Assembly: GCA_900545505.1 (NCBI GenBank)
Contig: UQZC01000026.1
Span: 1 to 11,897, forward strand
Length of the DNA stretch: 11,897 nt
DNA from: an uncultured Collinsella sp.
Lineage (GTDB): Bacteria; Actinomycetota; Coriobacteriia; Coriobacteriales; Coriobacteriaceae
Direction of reading: 5' to 3'
The position numbers were made by a program, and so were the translations under genes. Shown in pieces: positions 4,898 to 11,897 of this stretch; position 1 is the stretch's first letter, and every line of letters starts with the position of its first letter. Under the pieces are notes generated by a model. The model had not been told where the DNA came from. It did not search any database and saw only the letters and a program-made list of their open reading frames with translations.

Positions 4898-7384
4898 CTA
4901 AAGCGAGAAGTACTCACTCTCGGAAGACAAGTTAGGCCCCAACCATGGATCACCCGTCAAGAAAAACTCCGGCCAGCGCTGCGTGAACAGTGCCTGTTCG
5001 CGTTTCCAACGGCGCAGCTTCTCCTCGTTGGCCTCTTCCCTGCCGCGCGAGGTGAACTCGTAGTGATACAGCTCGGCATAGGGCGTATAGATGGTGCGGT
5101 AGCCCGCCTCCCATACGCGCAGGCAAAAGTCTGCGTCGTTAAAGCCAACGGCGAATTCCTCGTTGTAGCCGCCGACGCGCTCAAATACGTCGCGGCGGAC
5201 CATCTGACAGGCGCCCGTCACGGCGCTGAAGTTGCCCGGGCGCACGGCACGGGCAAGATAACCCTCGCGCTTTGCGGAGAAGTCCTGGTTGGCATGAGCA
5301 AGTGCGCCACGCACGCCAACCAAAATGCCGGCATGTTGTACCAGATGATCGGCAAAATAGAGTTTGGCGCCCACCACGCCCGCATCGGGACGCTGCAGAT
5401 AGCCCATCATCTCTTCGATAAAATCGGGGCTTATGACCTCGGTATCGTTGTTGAGCAGCAGCAGATAGTCGCCCTTGGCATGCTCCACGCCAAAGTTAAT
5501 GATCTGGGAGTAATTGAACTCACCCGGCCAGTACGCAACGCGCGCGATGCCCTTGCCTTCGGATGCTGCAGCCACGCGCTCTGACAGGGTTTCGTAATAC
5601 GCAAACGTCTCCGGGGCTTCGCTGTTGTTCTCCACCAAGACGATCTCGTAATTGGTATACGTGGCCTTCTGGGCGATCGACATCACACAGGCGTCAAGCG
5701 TCTCAATGTGATCCTTGGTGGGAATCACAATGCTCACCAGCGGCGCAGGCTCCGGCAGCGCAAAGCGCATGCGGTAGACAAACGGCGTCTCGGTCTCCTC
5801 GACCGTTCCGCAAATGCCCAGCGCGTTAAAGTGGCGCTGCAGCGCAAGACGACCGGCTTCAATAGCATACGGCTTGCTATCGGCAGAGCCATCGGCGGTC
5901 GACCCCGGATGAACGCGCCAGTGATACAGCACGTGCGCAACATGTTCAAACCGCGCGCCCGCCGCAAGGCAGCGGAGCGTCAGGTCGTAGTCCTGGGCAC
6001 CCGCAACGTCTTCTGGGGACGTGCCGATACGATCGATAAGCGCCTTCTCCACCATCAGGAAATGCGTCACGCAGTTATGGCTATAGAGCAAGTCTACATT
6101 GAGCTTGGTCTTAAAGACCGGCTGGCCCCACTCCCCCGTTTTCTGAAACATGTCCTCGTCGCAGAACAGGACCTGGGGACGCTCGCCCTCGGCAGCATTG
6201 TTCAGCGCGGCAACATAGTGGAACAACGCGTCCGGCTCCAGAATGTCATCGTGGTCCAAGAACGCGATGTAGTCGCCCATCGCTTGCTCAATACCCGCGT
6301 TGGTGTTGACCACAATGCCGCCGTTGCCGGGCAGCCCAAAGCGACGAACGCGCTCGTCGTGGGCGCCTGCCGCAAGGTCGGCAACCGCATCCCATTCAGG
6401 TGAGGCATCCATAAGGAGCAATTCCCAGTTGTCATAGCTCTGTGCTAGCACCGAGTCCAGCAGCTCGCGCAGGTAGACTCGATCGGTCTTGTAGCACGGC
6501 ACCACAATGCTCACGAGCGGCCTATAGGCAAAGGCCGCCGAAGCGACACGCTGGCACGCCAAATCGCCCGGCTTTGCGCGATGCTGCTCAAACCAACGTC
6601 GATAAGCTGCGTCGTCTGCACGCGCGTCCTTCATACGGTTCCAGCTGTCGTCGACCATGCCGTTGTACAGGCGACCATCCATGGCGCAAAACCCGCTCTG
6701 GATCTGCTCTGTGGGATCGCTCACAATCGCGACAAAATCTCGTATATCCTGAGGCATCTCAACGCTCAGAAACGTTTTATTGACGCGGCATCCGTCCTGC
6801 TGCGGCACATCGACCTGCGACTCAAACACATGCACGGTGACATCGATGGCATTCATATGCGTATCGGAGATCTGGAACTCGGGTGCGCACTGGGGGTCTC
6901 CCGCCCAGGTAACCTCATAGCGCCACACCGCGCCGGAGTCTGCCGGCAAATAGCGAATGGCATCGATCTCGTAGCGACCGCAGCATTCGCCACGCTGCGC
7001 ATCGCGGATAAGCGCGCACAGCGCAGGCTTTGCTTTGTAGTTAATCTTGGATTCCAGCTTGGCCACGCGGCTATCGAGGCGAATAGAGCCCAACCTTTGA
7101 CCACCGGATGCAAAAACGACATCCATCGACGAGCCATCCAAAAACGGAAGTACCATGACGGCGAGCTCGCGCTCGTAACCGGAAACGGAAGGGCAAAGCG
7201 CCAGCACACGGCCATGATCGACCGGGAGCACCAGCGACGGCACACGAGAACCGCTCGTCGTCGCATGGACAAACGCTTGAGAACCCTCCCGCTCAATAAG
7301 TGCGGCGACATCCTGACCGGCAAAACGAAGCAGCACAAACAGACGGCCCTGGCTGCGGCAAAGTGCCAAACGTTTGATACTCAT
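4898..7384 (-). CDS. Large glycosyltransferase with two tandem GT-A (family 2) domains
   Basis: The protein has 828 residues; the ATG follows the TAG of the gene before it with no gap. Residues 1-285 are an unassigned, beta-rich N-terminal region. The first GT2 domain covers about 289-540: LVSIVVPCYK, a GGIVVNTNAGI loop, the metal-binding DHDD at 377-380 and a QDYDLTLR motif near 465. The second covers about 548-800: LVSIVIPTKD, VENNS, NND at 645-647 and FNDADFCLR near 750. No membrane helices are evident, so it works at the inner face of the membrane. In this family such dual proteins add two or more sugars to a polysaccharide, often rhamnose-rich, but donor and acceptor are not readable. 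The N-terminal region may position the acceptor or mediate complex formation. It is the last gene of the operon; no clear terminator follows. Confidence 0.88.
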   Translation of the reverse strand: MSIKRLALCRSQGRLFVLLRFAGQDVAALIEREGSQAFVHATTSGSRVPSLVLPVDHGRVLALCPSVSGYERELAVMVLPFLDGSSMDVVFASGGQRLGSIRLDSRVAKLESKINYKAKPALCALIRDAQRGECCGRYEIDAIRYLPADSGAVWRYEVTWAGDPQCAPEFQISDTHMNAIDVTVHVFESQVDVPQQDGCRVNKTFLSVEMPQDIRDFVAIVSDPTEQIQSGFCAMDGRLYNGMVDDSWNRMKDARADDAAYRRWFEQHRAKPGDLACQRVASAAFAYRPLVSIVVPCYKTDRVYLRELLDSVLAQSYDNWELLLMDASPEWDAVADLAAGAHDERVRRFGLPGNGGIVVNTNAGIEQAMGDYIAFLDHDDILEPDALFHYVAALNNAAEGERPQVLFCDEDMFQKTGEWGQPVFKTKLNVDLLYSHNCVTHFLMVEKALIDRIGTSPEDVAGAQDYDLTLRCLAAGARFEHVAHVLYHWRVHPGSTADGSADSKPYAIEAGRLALQRHFNALGICGTVEETETPFVYRMRFALPEPAPLVSIVIPTKDHIETLDACVMSIAQKATYTNYEIVLVENNSEAPETFAYYETLSERVAAASEGKGIARVAYWPGEFNYSQIINFGVEHAKGDYLLLLNNDTEVISPDFIEEMMGYLQRPDAGVVGAKLYFADHLVQHAGILVGVRGALAHANQDFSAKREGYLARAVRPGNFSAVTGACQMVRRDVFERVGGYNEEFAVGFNDADFCLRVWEAGYRTIYTPYAELYHYEFTSRGREEANEEKLRRWKREQALFTQRWPEFFLTGDPWLGPNLSSESEYFSL

Positions 7385-8452
7385 CTACACTTCTCGCTTT
7401 CCCAGGGCGTTCGCTGCCATGCGTTTGCAGGCACCCAGGCGCCCAAACCTCAAGACGTCGTAATCGAACATGAGCTTTTTGCACAAACGAGCAGCAGGGG
7501 CCTTACCGATAAGTGCCGCGCGCACCATGGCGGCAACCGAAGGAGCACATTGTGCGAGCGCAGCATCGTTGTCCACGGCAGAACCGTTAAGCGCCGCGGC
7601 AACGGCAGCAAACACTTTGCCGCAGTCCGAACCCAGCAACCTCAGCGCATCGTACAGCACCAGATCACACAGGAAGTACGCCAGGTCATCAGCATGCTGT
7701 GCGTCGAGACCGTCGCGCTGCCAGTCAGCCAGCATAGCGGAGTAAATCTTCACGTGCTCCAGCAGACGTGTCTCGTCGTCGTAGCGCATGGTGTCCATGA
7801 GCGAACCCTTGCGAGCCACGCGATAGTCGTACAACTTGTTCGAGATAAGCGCGGTCTTGTGCGAACGACCGTACACGGCAAAGTCGAAGACCTGGTCCTC
7901 GCCATACTTAACGGTTTCGTCGAACACGATCCCGTTGCCCAGCAAGAAGTCGCGCTTGCAGGCGGTGCGCCATGCAAAGGGACGAGACGCTTCCTTAAAC
8001 AGCAGGTCGGAGCTATAGCCCTCAAACGACACATCGCGCGGGCTAAGCACATAGTTAAGCCACGGATACCCCGCCTCCAGCGGATACGGGTTCGCGCCAA
8101 AGGTCAACACGTCGCAGTCCTCGCGCTCAAAGGCATCGACGATCACGCGGCATGCATCGGGCGTAAAGCGGTCGTCGGAATCCAAGAACGCGACAATAGG
8201 CGCCGTGGACGCGGCGATGCCTGCATTGCGCGCGCTCGACAGGCCCCCGTTCTCTTTATCGACCAACGTAAAGCGCGCGTCCTTTTCGCAATAGGCAGCC
8301 GCAATATCGCGCGAACCGTCCGGCGAGCCATCGTTGACCAGCACGCCTTCCCAATCGGGCATGTCCTGCGCAAGCAGGGAGTCCAGGCACCAGGCCAGGC
8401 ACTCCTCCACCTTATAGATGGGAACGACAACGGAAATCTTGGGGGTAGTCAT
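7385..8452 (-). CDS. Family 2 glycosyltransferase, type B copy 2
   Basis: The protein has 355 residues from the ATG at 8452; AGGAG lies 9 nt upstream, whereas the TTG at 8458 would be only 3 nt from it. A GT-A domain fills the N-terminal half: ISVVVPIYK, VNDGSPDGS, SSARNAGI, and the DSDD metal-binding motif at 91-94. GEDQVFDFA near 184 supplies a likely catalytic acidic pair (E185, D186). The C-terminal part is helical and shares its layout with the 346-residue protein encoded at 9658-10698, including NGIVF...GEDQVF and a late ADW.....L........L.DLVLYD stretch, so the two are paralogs. It lies 12 nt after the A2 gene and abuts the 828-residue gene, so co-translation is likely. The sugar specificity is unknown. 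Confidence 0.85.
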   Translation of the reverse strand: MTTPKISVVVPIYKVEECLAWCLDSLLAQDMPDWEGVLVNDGSPDGSRDIAAAYCEKDARFTLVDKENGGLSSARNAGIAASTAPIVAFLDSDDRFTPDACRVIVDAFEREDCDVLTFGANPYPLEAGYPWLNYVLSPRDVSFEGYSSDLLFKEASRPFAWRTACKRDFLLGNGIVFDETVKYGEDQVFDFAVYGRSHKTALISNKLYDYRVARKGSLMDTMRYDDETRLLEHVKIYSAMLADWQRDGLDAQHADDLAYFLCDLVLYDALRLLGSDCGKVFAAVAAALNGSAVDNDAALAQCAPSVAAMVRAALIGKAPAARLCKKLMFDYDVLRFGRLGACKRMAANALGKREV

Positions 8453-8464
8453 AGCCAAGTGCTC

Positions 8465-9583
8465 CTACTGTGCGGCCGGCACGTCATCGGGATGCGGATT
8501 ATCGCCGTAGGTGCGCTGATACGTCAGCACGCGCCAGACCAGCGGCAGGCCGCCAATCTTAAAGTAGTGCTTAAACGTATTGAGCTTGCCGGGCTTCTTA
8601 AAGTCAAAGCGCGAATCGATATAAGCACGGGGCGACTTGACCATCAGGCGCAAGTCGGTCTCGCCGCGCGGATCGAACAGCGACAGATCAAAGCGACCGG
8701 CATCCCAATCGGCCTTGAGCTCGGGCGAAGCCTTCTCCCAAAACTGCTCGCGCAGCTCATCGACCAGACGCTCGTCATTCCAGCGATACGTATCGACCTT
8801 CATGCGCATCAAAATGCCCTGGAGCTGAACCTTGAGCTCGGGACGTTCATCCAAAAAACGTTGCATCTCGGCATATTCGTCGCACACGCAAAACACCTTG
8901 TTGGGCGAATTAACAGAGCTCTTCTCATTGTCCTGGCGATAGCACAGGATGGGGTCCGCAATAAACGCGGCACGCTCGGCGCACGCCCAGACCTTAAAGT
9001 TAAAGCCTGCGTCCTGATACGAGGCGCCCGGCGTGGGAAGGAACCGAATCTGATTGTCGTTGAGGAACTCGCGCCGATAGATGGCAGACCAAATGGAAGG
9101 TTTGCGGTAGAAGATGCCAGGGCGATCGACGGGGCGATACGCGGCGCCCGTCATATGCTCATCGATAATCCCAAACAGCTCACGGCGCTCACTGGGCGCG
9201 GACCAATACAGGTAAAAGTCGCCCTTTACCACATCGGCATGCTCAGCATCGGCCTTGGCAACCAGCTTTTGGAGCGAATCCTCAAACATAAAGTCGTCGG
9301 ACTCAAGGATGCCCACGTACTCGCCGCGCGCCATCTCCAGGCCGCGGTTCATCGAGTCGCCGTAGCCGCTGTTGGCCTTGTCGATCATCTTCACACGGGG
9401 GTCGCGCTCCATGTACTCGCGGATGATATCCGGCGAGCTATCGGTGGAACCGTCATTGATACAGATGATCTCGATGTCCTTGAGCGTCTGCGCCACGGCG
9501 GAATCGAGGCACTCGCACAGGTAGCGTTCGACATTGCAAATGGGGACAAGCAGCGAAACTTTAGGGGTATCAGAGTTCTGCAA
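8465..9583 (-). CDS. Family 2 glycosyltransferase, type A copy 2
   Basis: The protein has 372 residues from TTG, chosen because AGGAGG lies 5 nt before it and no ATG or GTG fits better. The GT-A motifs are SLLVPICNVERYL, INDGSTD at 43-48, NSGYGDSMNRG at 71-81 and the ESDD metal site at 94-97. FLPTPGASYQD ends at D191, the likely acidic catalytic region; YRQDNE near 215 is shared with the A1 paralog. The N-terminal halves of A1 and A2 are nearly identical, while the C-terminal thirds differ and keep only a common outline. This suggests the same donor sugar but different acceptors (inference). It is separated from the preceding B1 gene by 74 nt, the longest gap in the operon. Confidence 0.87.
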   Translation of the reverse strand: MQNSDTPKVSLLVPICNVERYLCECLDSAVAQTLKDIEIICINDGSTDSSPDIIREYMERDPRVKMIDKANSGYGDSMNRGLEMARGEYVGILESDDFMFEDSLQKLVAKADAEHADVVKGDFYLYWSAPSERRELFGIIDEHMTGAAYRPVDRPGIFYRKPSIWSAIYRREFLNDNQIRFLPTPGASYQDAGFNFKVWACAERAAFIADPILCYRQDNEKSSVNSPNKVFCVCDEYAEMQRFLDERPELKVQLQGILMRMKVDTYRWNDERLVDELREQFWEKASPELKADWDAGRFDLSLFDPRGETDLRLMVKSPRAYIDSRFDFKKPGKLNTFKHYFKIGGLPLVWRVLTYQRTYGDNPHPDDVPAAQ

Positions 9584-9591
9584 GAGAACCT

Positions 9592-9614
9592 CCTGTTGAG
9601 TAGCGTGTAACAGG
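9592..9614 (-). promoter_or_regulatory. Hairpin overlapping the ribosome site of the A2 gene
   Basis: On the minus strand CCTGTT, an 11-nt loop and AACAGG form a 6-bp stem, and the 3' arm runs into the AGGAGG of the A2 gene. It may limit translation of A2 when not coupled to B1. No strong promoter is visible in the 74-nt gap. Confidence 0.3.
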
Positions 9615-9657
9615 GTTATTTTAGCAGCCGAGTTGCGGCGGGCGGCAGCGCTTGGAA

Positions 9658-10698
9658 TTAGATAAAGCGCTCCAGGCAGGCTTTGAGACCGCGAGTCGAA
9701 AGATAGAACAGCGTGGCGTCTGCCATCGAAACGCCCGAGGTCGCCGCAACGAGCTTGTGGGCAACACGGCGAACGGCGCCCTTAGCAGGCATATCTGCCC
9801 AGTCCGTTCCCAAAAACGTCGCGAGGTCCATGTTGACGCGAGCCGCCACGCGATGGAAGTCATCGGCATCCAAGCGCGCCAGGTCGAACACAGTTAGGTC
9901 CAAAAACCAAGTTATCAGCTCGCCGGGGCACAGGTCTAAAAGACCGTAGGCCGCCCAGTCCTCCAAGACCTCCTCGAGCATCCTCATGTGGGCGTCAAGC
10001 TTTTTGGCGCGAGCCTCGGCACTGTTGAACTCGTGCGTCGCCGATTCACTCTCCATCACGTAGTGGTAGAACTTGTCCGGCATGACGACGGTCTTGCGGG
10101 CAAGCGCATAAGCCGCAAATTGGAAGACGACGTCCTCGCCCAAAGCCAAACCGGGGGCGAAGCGAATGCCTTCGCGATTGAGCAGCTCGCGCGAAAAAGC
10201 CGCACGGCAGGCATAGGGCTGCGCATTCGAATGGAACAGTAGTTGGGGATCACGGGCGCCGAAGGTACCAGCTTTGGGGCTCATGAGTTGCTGGACGCGT
10301 TTGGGGGCAGCATCGGCAGGTTCACAGACGCCGCCAAAAACGGCGGCCTCGGCATCCGCAGACTCCATGACATGCAACACGCGCTCGACCGTCTGGGCAT
10401 CGATGTAATCGTCGGCGTCCACAAAAAAGACGGTCTCGCCCTCGGCGGCATCGATGCCGGCGTTTCGAGCGCACGAGACACCCTCGTTTTTCTGGTCAAT
10501 CACCAGCACACGTCCGTCGGTCTGTGCCATTTGATGCAAGACGCTCAGGGAATCATCAGTCGATCCGTCATTGACACAAACGACCTGAATCGAGCGCTCG
10601 GACTGTGCCAACAGCGAGTCGAGGCATCGCTGAATCGAGCGTGCCGAGTTGTATACGGGAACGACGATGGTCGCTTTGGGGGTCGAAGCCTCTCCCAT
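9658..10698 (-). CDS. Family 2 glycosyltransferase, type B copy 1
   Basis: The protein has 346 residues from ATG, 6 nt after the stop of A1; the GAGGGGG within the end of A1 serves as the ribosome site. The GT-A motifs are TIVVPVYNSARSI, VNDGSTDDS, SCARNAGI and DADD at 94-97. GEDVVFQFA (E188, D189) is the probable acidic catalytic site. A helical C-terminal part follows, with EDWAAYGLL and LDLTVFDLARL, matching the B2 protein in layout. There is no signal peptide or membrane helix. It should act at the cytoplasmic face on a lipid-linked polysaccharide, as the neighbours do. Its exact sugar is unknown. Confidence 0.86.
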   Translation of the reverse strand: MGEASTPKATIVVPVYNSARSIQRCLDSLLAQSERSIQVVCVNDGSTDDSLSVLHQMAQTDGRVLVIDQKNEGVSCARNAGIDAAEGETVFFVDADDYIDAQTVERVLHVMESADAEAAVFGGVCEPADAAPKRVQQLMSPKAGTFGARDPQLLFHSNAQPYACRAAFSRELLNREGIRFAPGLALGEDVVFQFAAYALARKTVVMPDKFYHYVMESESATHEFNSAEARAKKLDAHMRMLEEVLEDWAAYGLLDLCPGELITWFLDLTVFDLARLDADDFHRVAARVNMDLATFLGTDWADMPAKGAVRRVAHKLVAATSGVSMADATLFYLSTRGLKACLERFI

Positions 10699-10704
10699 GT
10701 CGAC

Positions 10705-11808
10705 CTACCCCCTCAGCGATTCGATGAGGAAGGCGGCGACCACGCCTGGGCCTCCAACCGAGGCGTAGTATTTGGCGCGTCCCAGGGCGCCGTCCGTCGC
10801 AAAGTGCGGGTGCTCGTCCACCCAAGCTTCAGGGTCTTTGAGGATCGCAGCAAGATTCGCGCGCTTCCACGGCTTAAGGTCGTCCAGCGAAAAGTCTCCT
10901 GCGTCCAAGGAGGCCTGGAACTCCTTGGTCATCTGGACCAGGAACTCTTTATAGAACTTAGGCGCCAGGCGCACGTAGTTCCACATGTACGAATCGTACT
11001 TAATAAGTTGATTGAACTTGAGCATGCGCGCGACGTCATCACTTGCGTGATTGCGAGCGTAATCCTCTCGGATCCAGCGCTCGATCTCGGCATATTCGGC
11101 ATTGACGCAAAAGACCTTGGCCGAAGAATTGACCGAGGAGTTCTCGTTGTCCTGGCGATACGAAAGTACGGCATCGTGCAGGTAAACGGCCTTGTCGGCG
11201 CACGCGATCACCTTAAAGGCAAACGACGTGTCCTGGAAAGAGGCACCCGGGGTCGGCAAGAACTTGATGCCGTTGCGCTCAAGAAAATCGCGACGGTAGA
11301 CGGCCGACCAAATCGAGGGCTTTTGCTTAAAGAACTGTGTCGTGTCGCTTGGGTGCACCGGTTTGCCGCAGTCTTTGGGCTTAAACATCTCGTGCAGCGA
11401 GCGGCGCTCCTCGGGCTTGGACCAGTAGAAGTCAAAGTTCGCCTTCGCAAAGTCGGCATTGCAGCCCTCGGCCGCCGACACAAGCTTCTCCAGCGCGTCG
11501 GGCGCCATAAAGTCATCGGACTCCAAGATACCCACGTACTCGCCGCGTGCCATCTCCAGGCCGCGGTTCATCGAGTCGCCGTAGCCGCTGTTGGCCTTGT
11601 CGATCATCTTGACGCGCCCATCGCGCTCCATATACTCGCGGATAATCGCCGGCGAGTTATCGGTCGACCCGTCGTTAATGCAGATGATCTCAATATCCTT
11701 GAGCGTCTGCGCCAGGGCGGAATCAAGACACTCGCGCAGGTAGCGCTGAACATTGTAAATGGGAATAAGCAGCGACAGAACAGGGCTGCCAGAGGCGTTA
11801 GTAGACAA
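10705..11808 (-). CDS. Family 2 glycosyltransferase, type A copy 1
   Basis: The protein has 367 residues from TTG; AAGGAG (11814-11819) lies 5 nt upstream, which decides the start. The GT-A motifs are SLLIPIYNVQRYL, INDGSTD at 44-50, NSGYGDSMNRG at 73-83, ESDD at 96-99 and FLPTPGASFQD, with D193 as the likely acidic site. The C-terminal third (from about residue 235) is helical and divergent from A2; it may recognise the acceptor. It is the first complete gene of the operon and starts 36 nt after the stop of the partial gene at the window edge, so the operon begins outside the window. The product is probably a transferase for a cell-surface polysaccharide. Confidence 0.87.
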   Translation of the reverse strand: MSTNASGSPVLSLLIPIYNVQRYLRECLDSALAQTLKDIEIICINDGSTDNSPAIIREYMERDGRVKMIDKANSGYGDSMNRGLEMARGEYVGILESDDFMAPDALEKLVSAAEGCNADFAKANFDFYWSKPEERRSLHEMFKPKDCGKPVHPSDTTQFFKQKPSIWSAVYRRDFLERNGIKFLPTPGASFQDTSFAFKVIACADKAVYLHDAVLSYRQDNENSSVNSSAKVFCVNAEYAEIERWIREDYARNHASDDVARMLKFNQLIKYDSYMWNYVRLAPKFYKEFLVQMTKEFQASLDAGDFSLDDLKPWKRANLAAILKDPEAWVDEHPHFATDGALGRAKYYASVGGPGVVAAFLIESLRG

Positions 11809-11844
11809 ATGTGCTCCTTAGGAAATACCTGTCGTTTCATGGTA

Positions 11845-11897
11845 TCAAAGGGCCAGCCCGCGGGGCACGCTCGGCCGGAAGCCCCAGTCGAAGTCGG
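11845..11897 (-). CDS. C-terminal end of an upstream gene (5' part outside window)
   Basis: Read on the minus strand, the window begins in an open frame DFDWGFRPSVPRGLAL followed by TGA. The codons use G/C in the third position, like the genes downstream, and the stop is 36 nt before the next start, so it is the preceding gene of the same operon. Sixteen residues are too few to assign. The motif DWGFRPS recalls the tail of sugar-nucleotide enzymes of the dTDP-rhamnose branch, but this is a guess. Confidence 0.5.
   Translation of the reverse strand, partial: DFDWGFRPSVPRGLAL

Noticed and set aside
6581..9610. A 1009-codon open frame on the plus strand
   Set aside because: It lies antisense to three well-supported glycosyltransferase genes, has no recognisable domain, is rich in His, Arg and Gln, and is the expected mirror of GC-rich coding sequence.
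1..11897. tRNA, rRNA or CRISPR array
   Set aside because: No tRNA arm motifs, rRNA stretches or regularly spaced repeats were seen; the TATCG array is too short and too closely spaced to be a CRISPR.

Overview
The window looks like chromosomal DNA of a GC-rich, Gram-positive gut actinobacterium of the class Coriobacteriia, possibly Collinsella or a relative. This is inferred from the style of the transposases, the codon use and the type of cell-surface polysaccharide operon; no rRNA or other marker gene is present. Nearly all real genes lie on the minus strand, so the region is best read from right to left.

Right part (about 4898-11897): a tight minus-strand operon of five family-2 (GT-A fold) glycosyltransferase genes, preceded by the last 16 codons of an upstream gene. 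The first four alternate as types A-B-A-B: A1 10705-11808, B1 9658-10698, A2 8465-9583, B2 7385-8452. This looks like a duplicated two-gene cassette. The last gene (4898-7384) is an 828-residue protein with an unassigned N-terminal region and two GT-A domains in tandem. Gaps range from 0 to 74 nt. The enzymes should act one after another to build a cell-wall or capsular polysaccharide; donors and acceptors cannot be read from the sequence.

Middle part (about 2607-4897): two visibly more AT-rich minus-strand genes. One encodes an AAA ATPase with Walker A and B motifs and a probable C-terminal winged helix. The other encodes a trypsin-like serine protease with an intact His-Asp-Ser triad. The ATPase promoter region holds seven copies of TATCG (CGATA on the coding strand) in 100 bp. 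The same TCGATATA-type motif overlaps the likely -10 box of the protease, suggesting shared control.

Left part (1-2610): a decayed defence and mobile-element region. It holds the C-terminal piece of a BREX pglX methyltransferase gene without its 5' part. Overlapping the pglX end is a gene whose protein becomes coherent only if two single-base frameshifts are corrected; it may have an ADP-ribosyltransferase-like fold. Further left is a small unknown gene behind a leader in which a hairpin masks the Shine-Dalgarno sequence. Around these lie plus-strand transposase pieces: the end of an IS3-family orfB (1-162), a C-terminal scrap of an IS256-family transposase (221-319), and the N-terminus of an IS256-family transposase (2428-2580) behind an RBS-masking inverted repeat. 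The simplest history is a BREX island broken by IS256-type elements, with deletion of the upstream BREX genes.

The best candidates for something new are the ATPase-protease pair with its motif array, the frameshifted gene coupled to pglX, and the A-B-A-B glycosyltransferase cassette.
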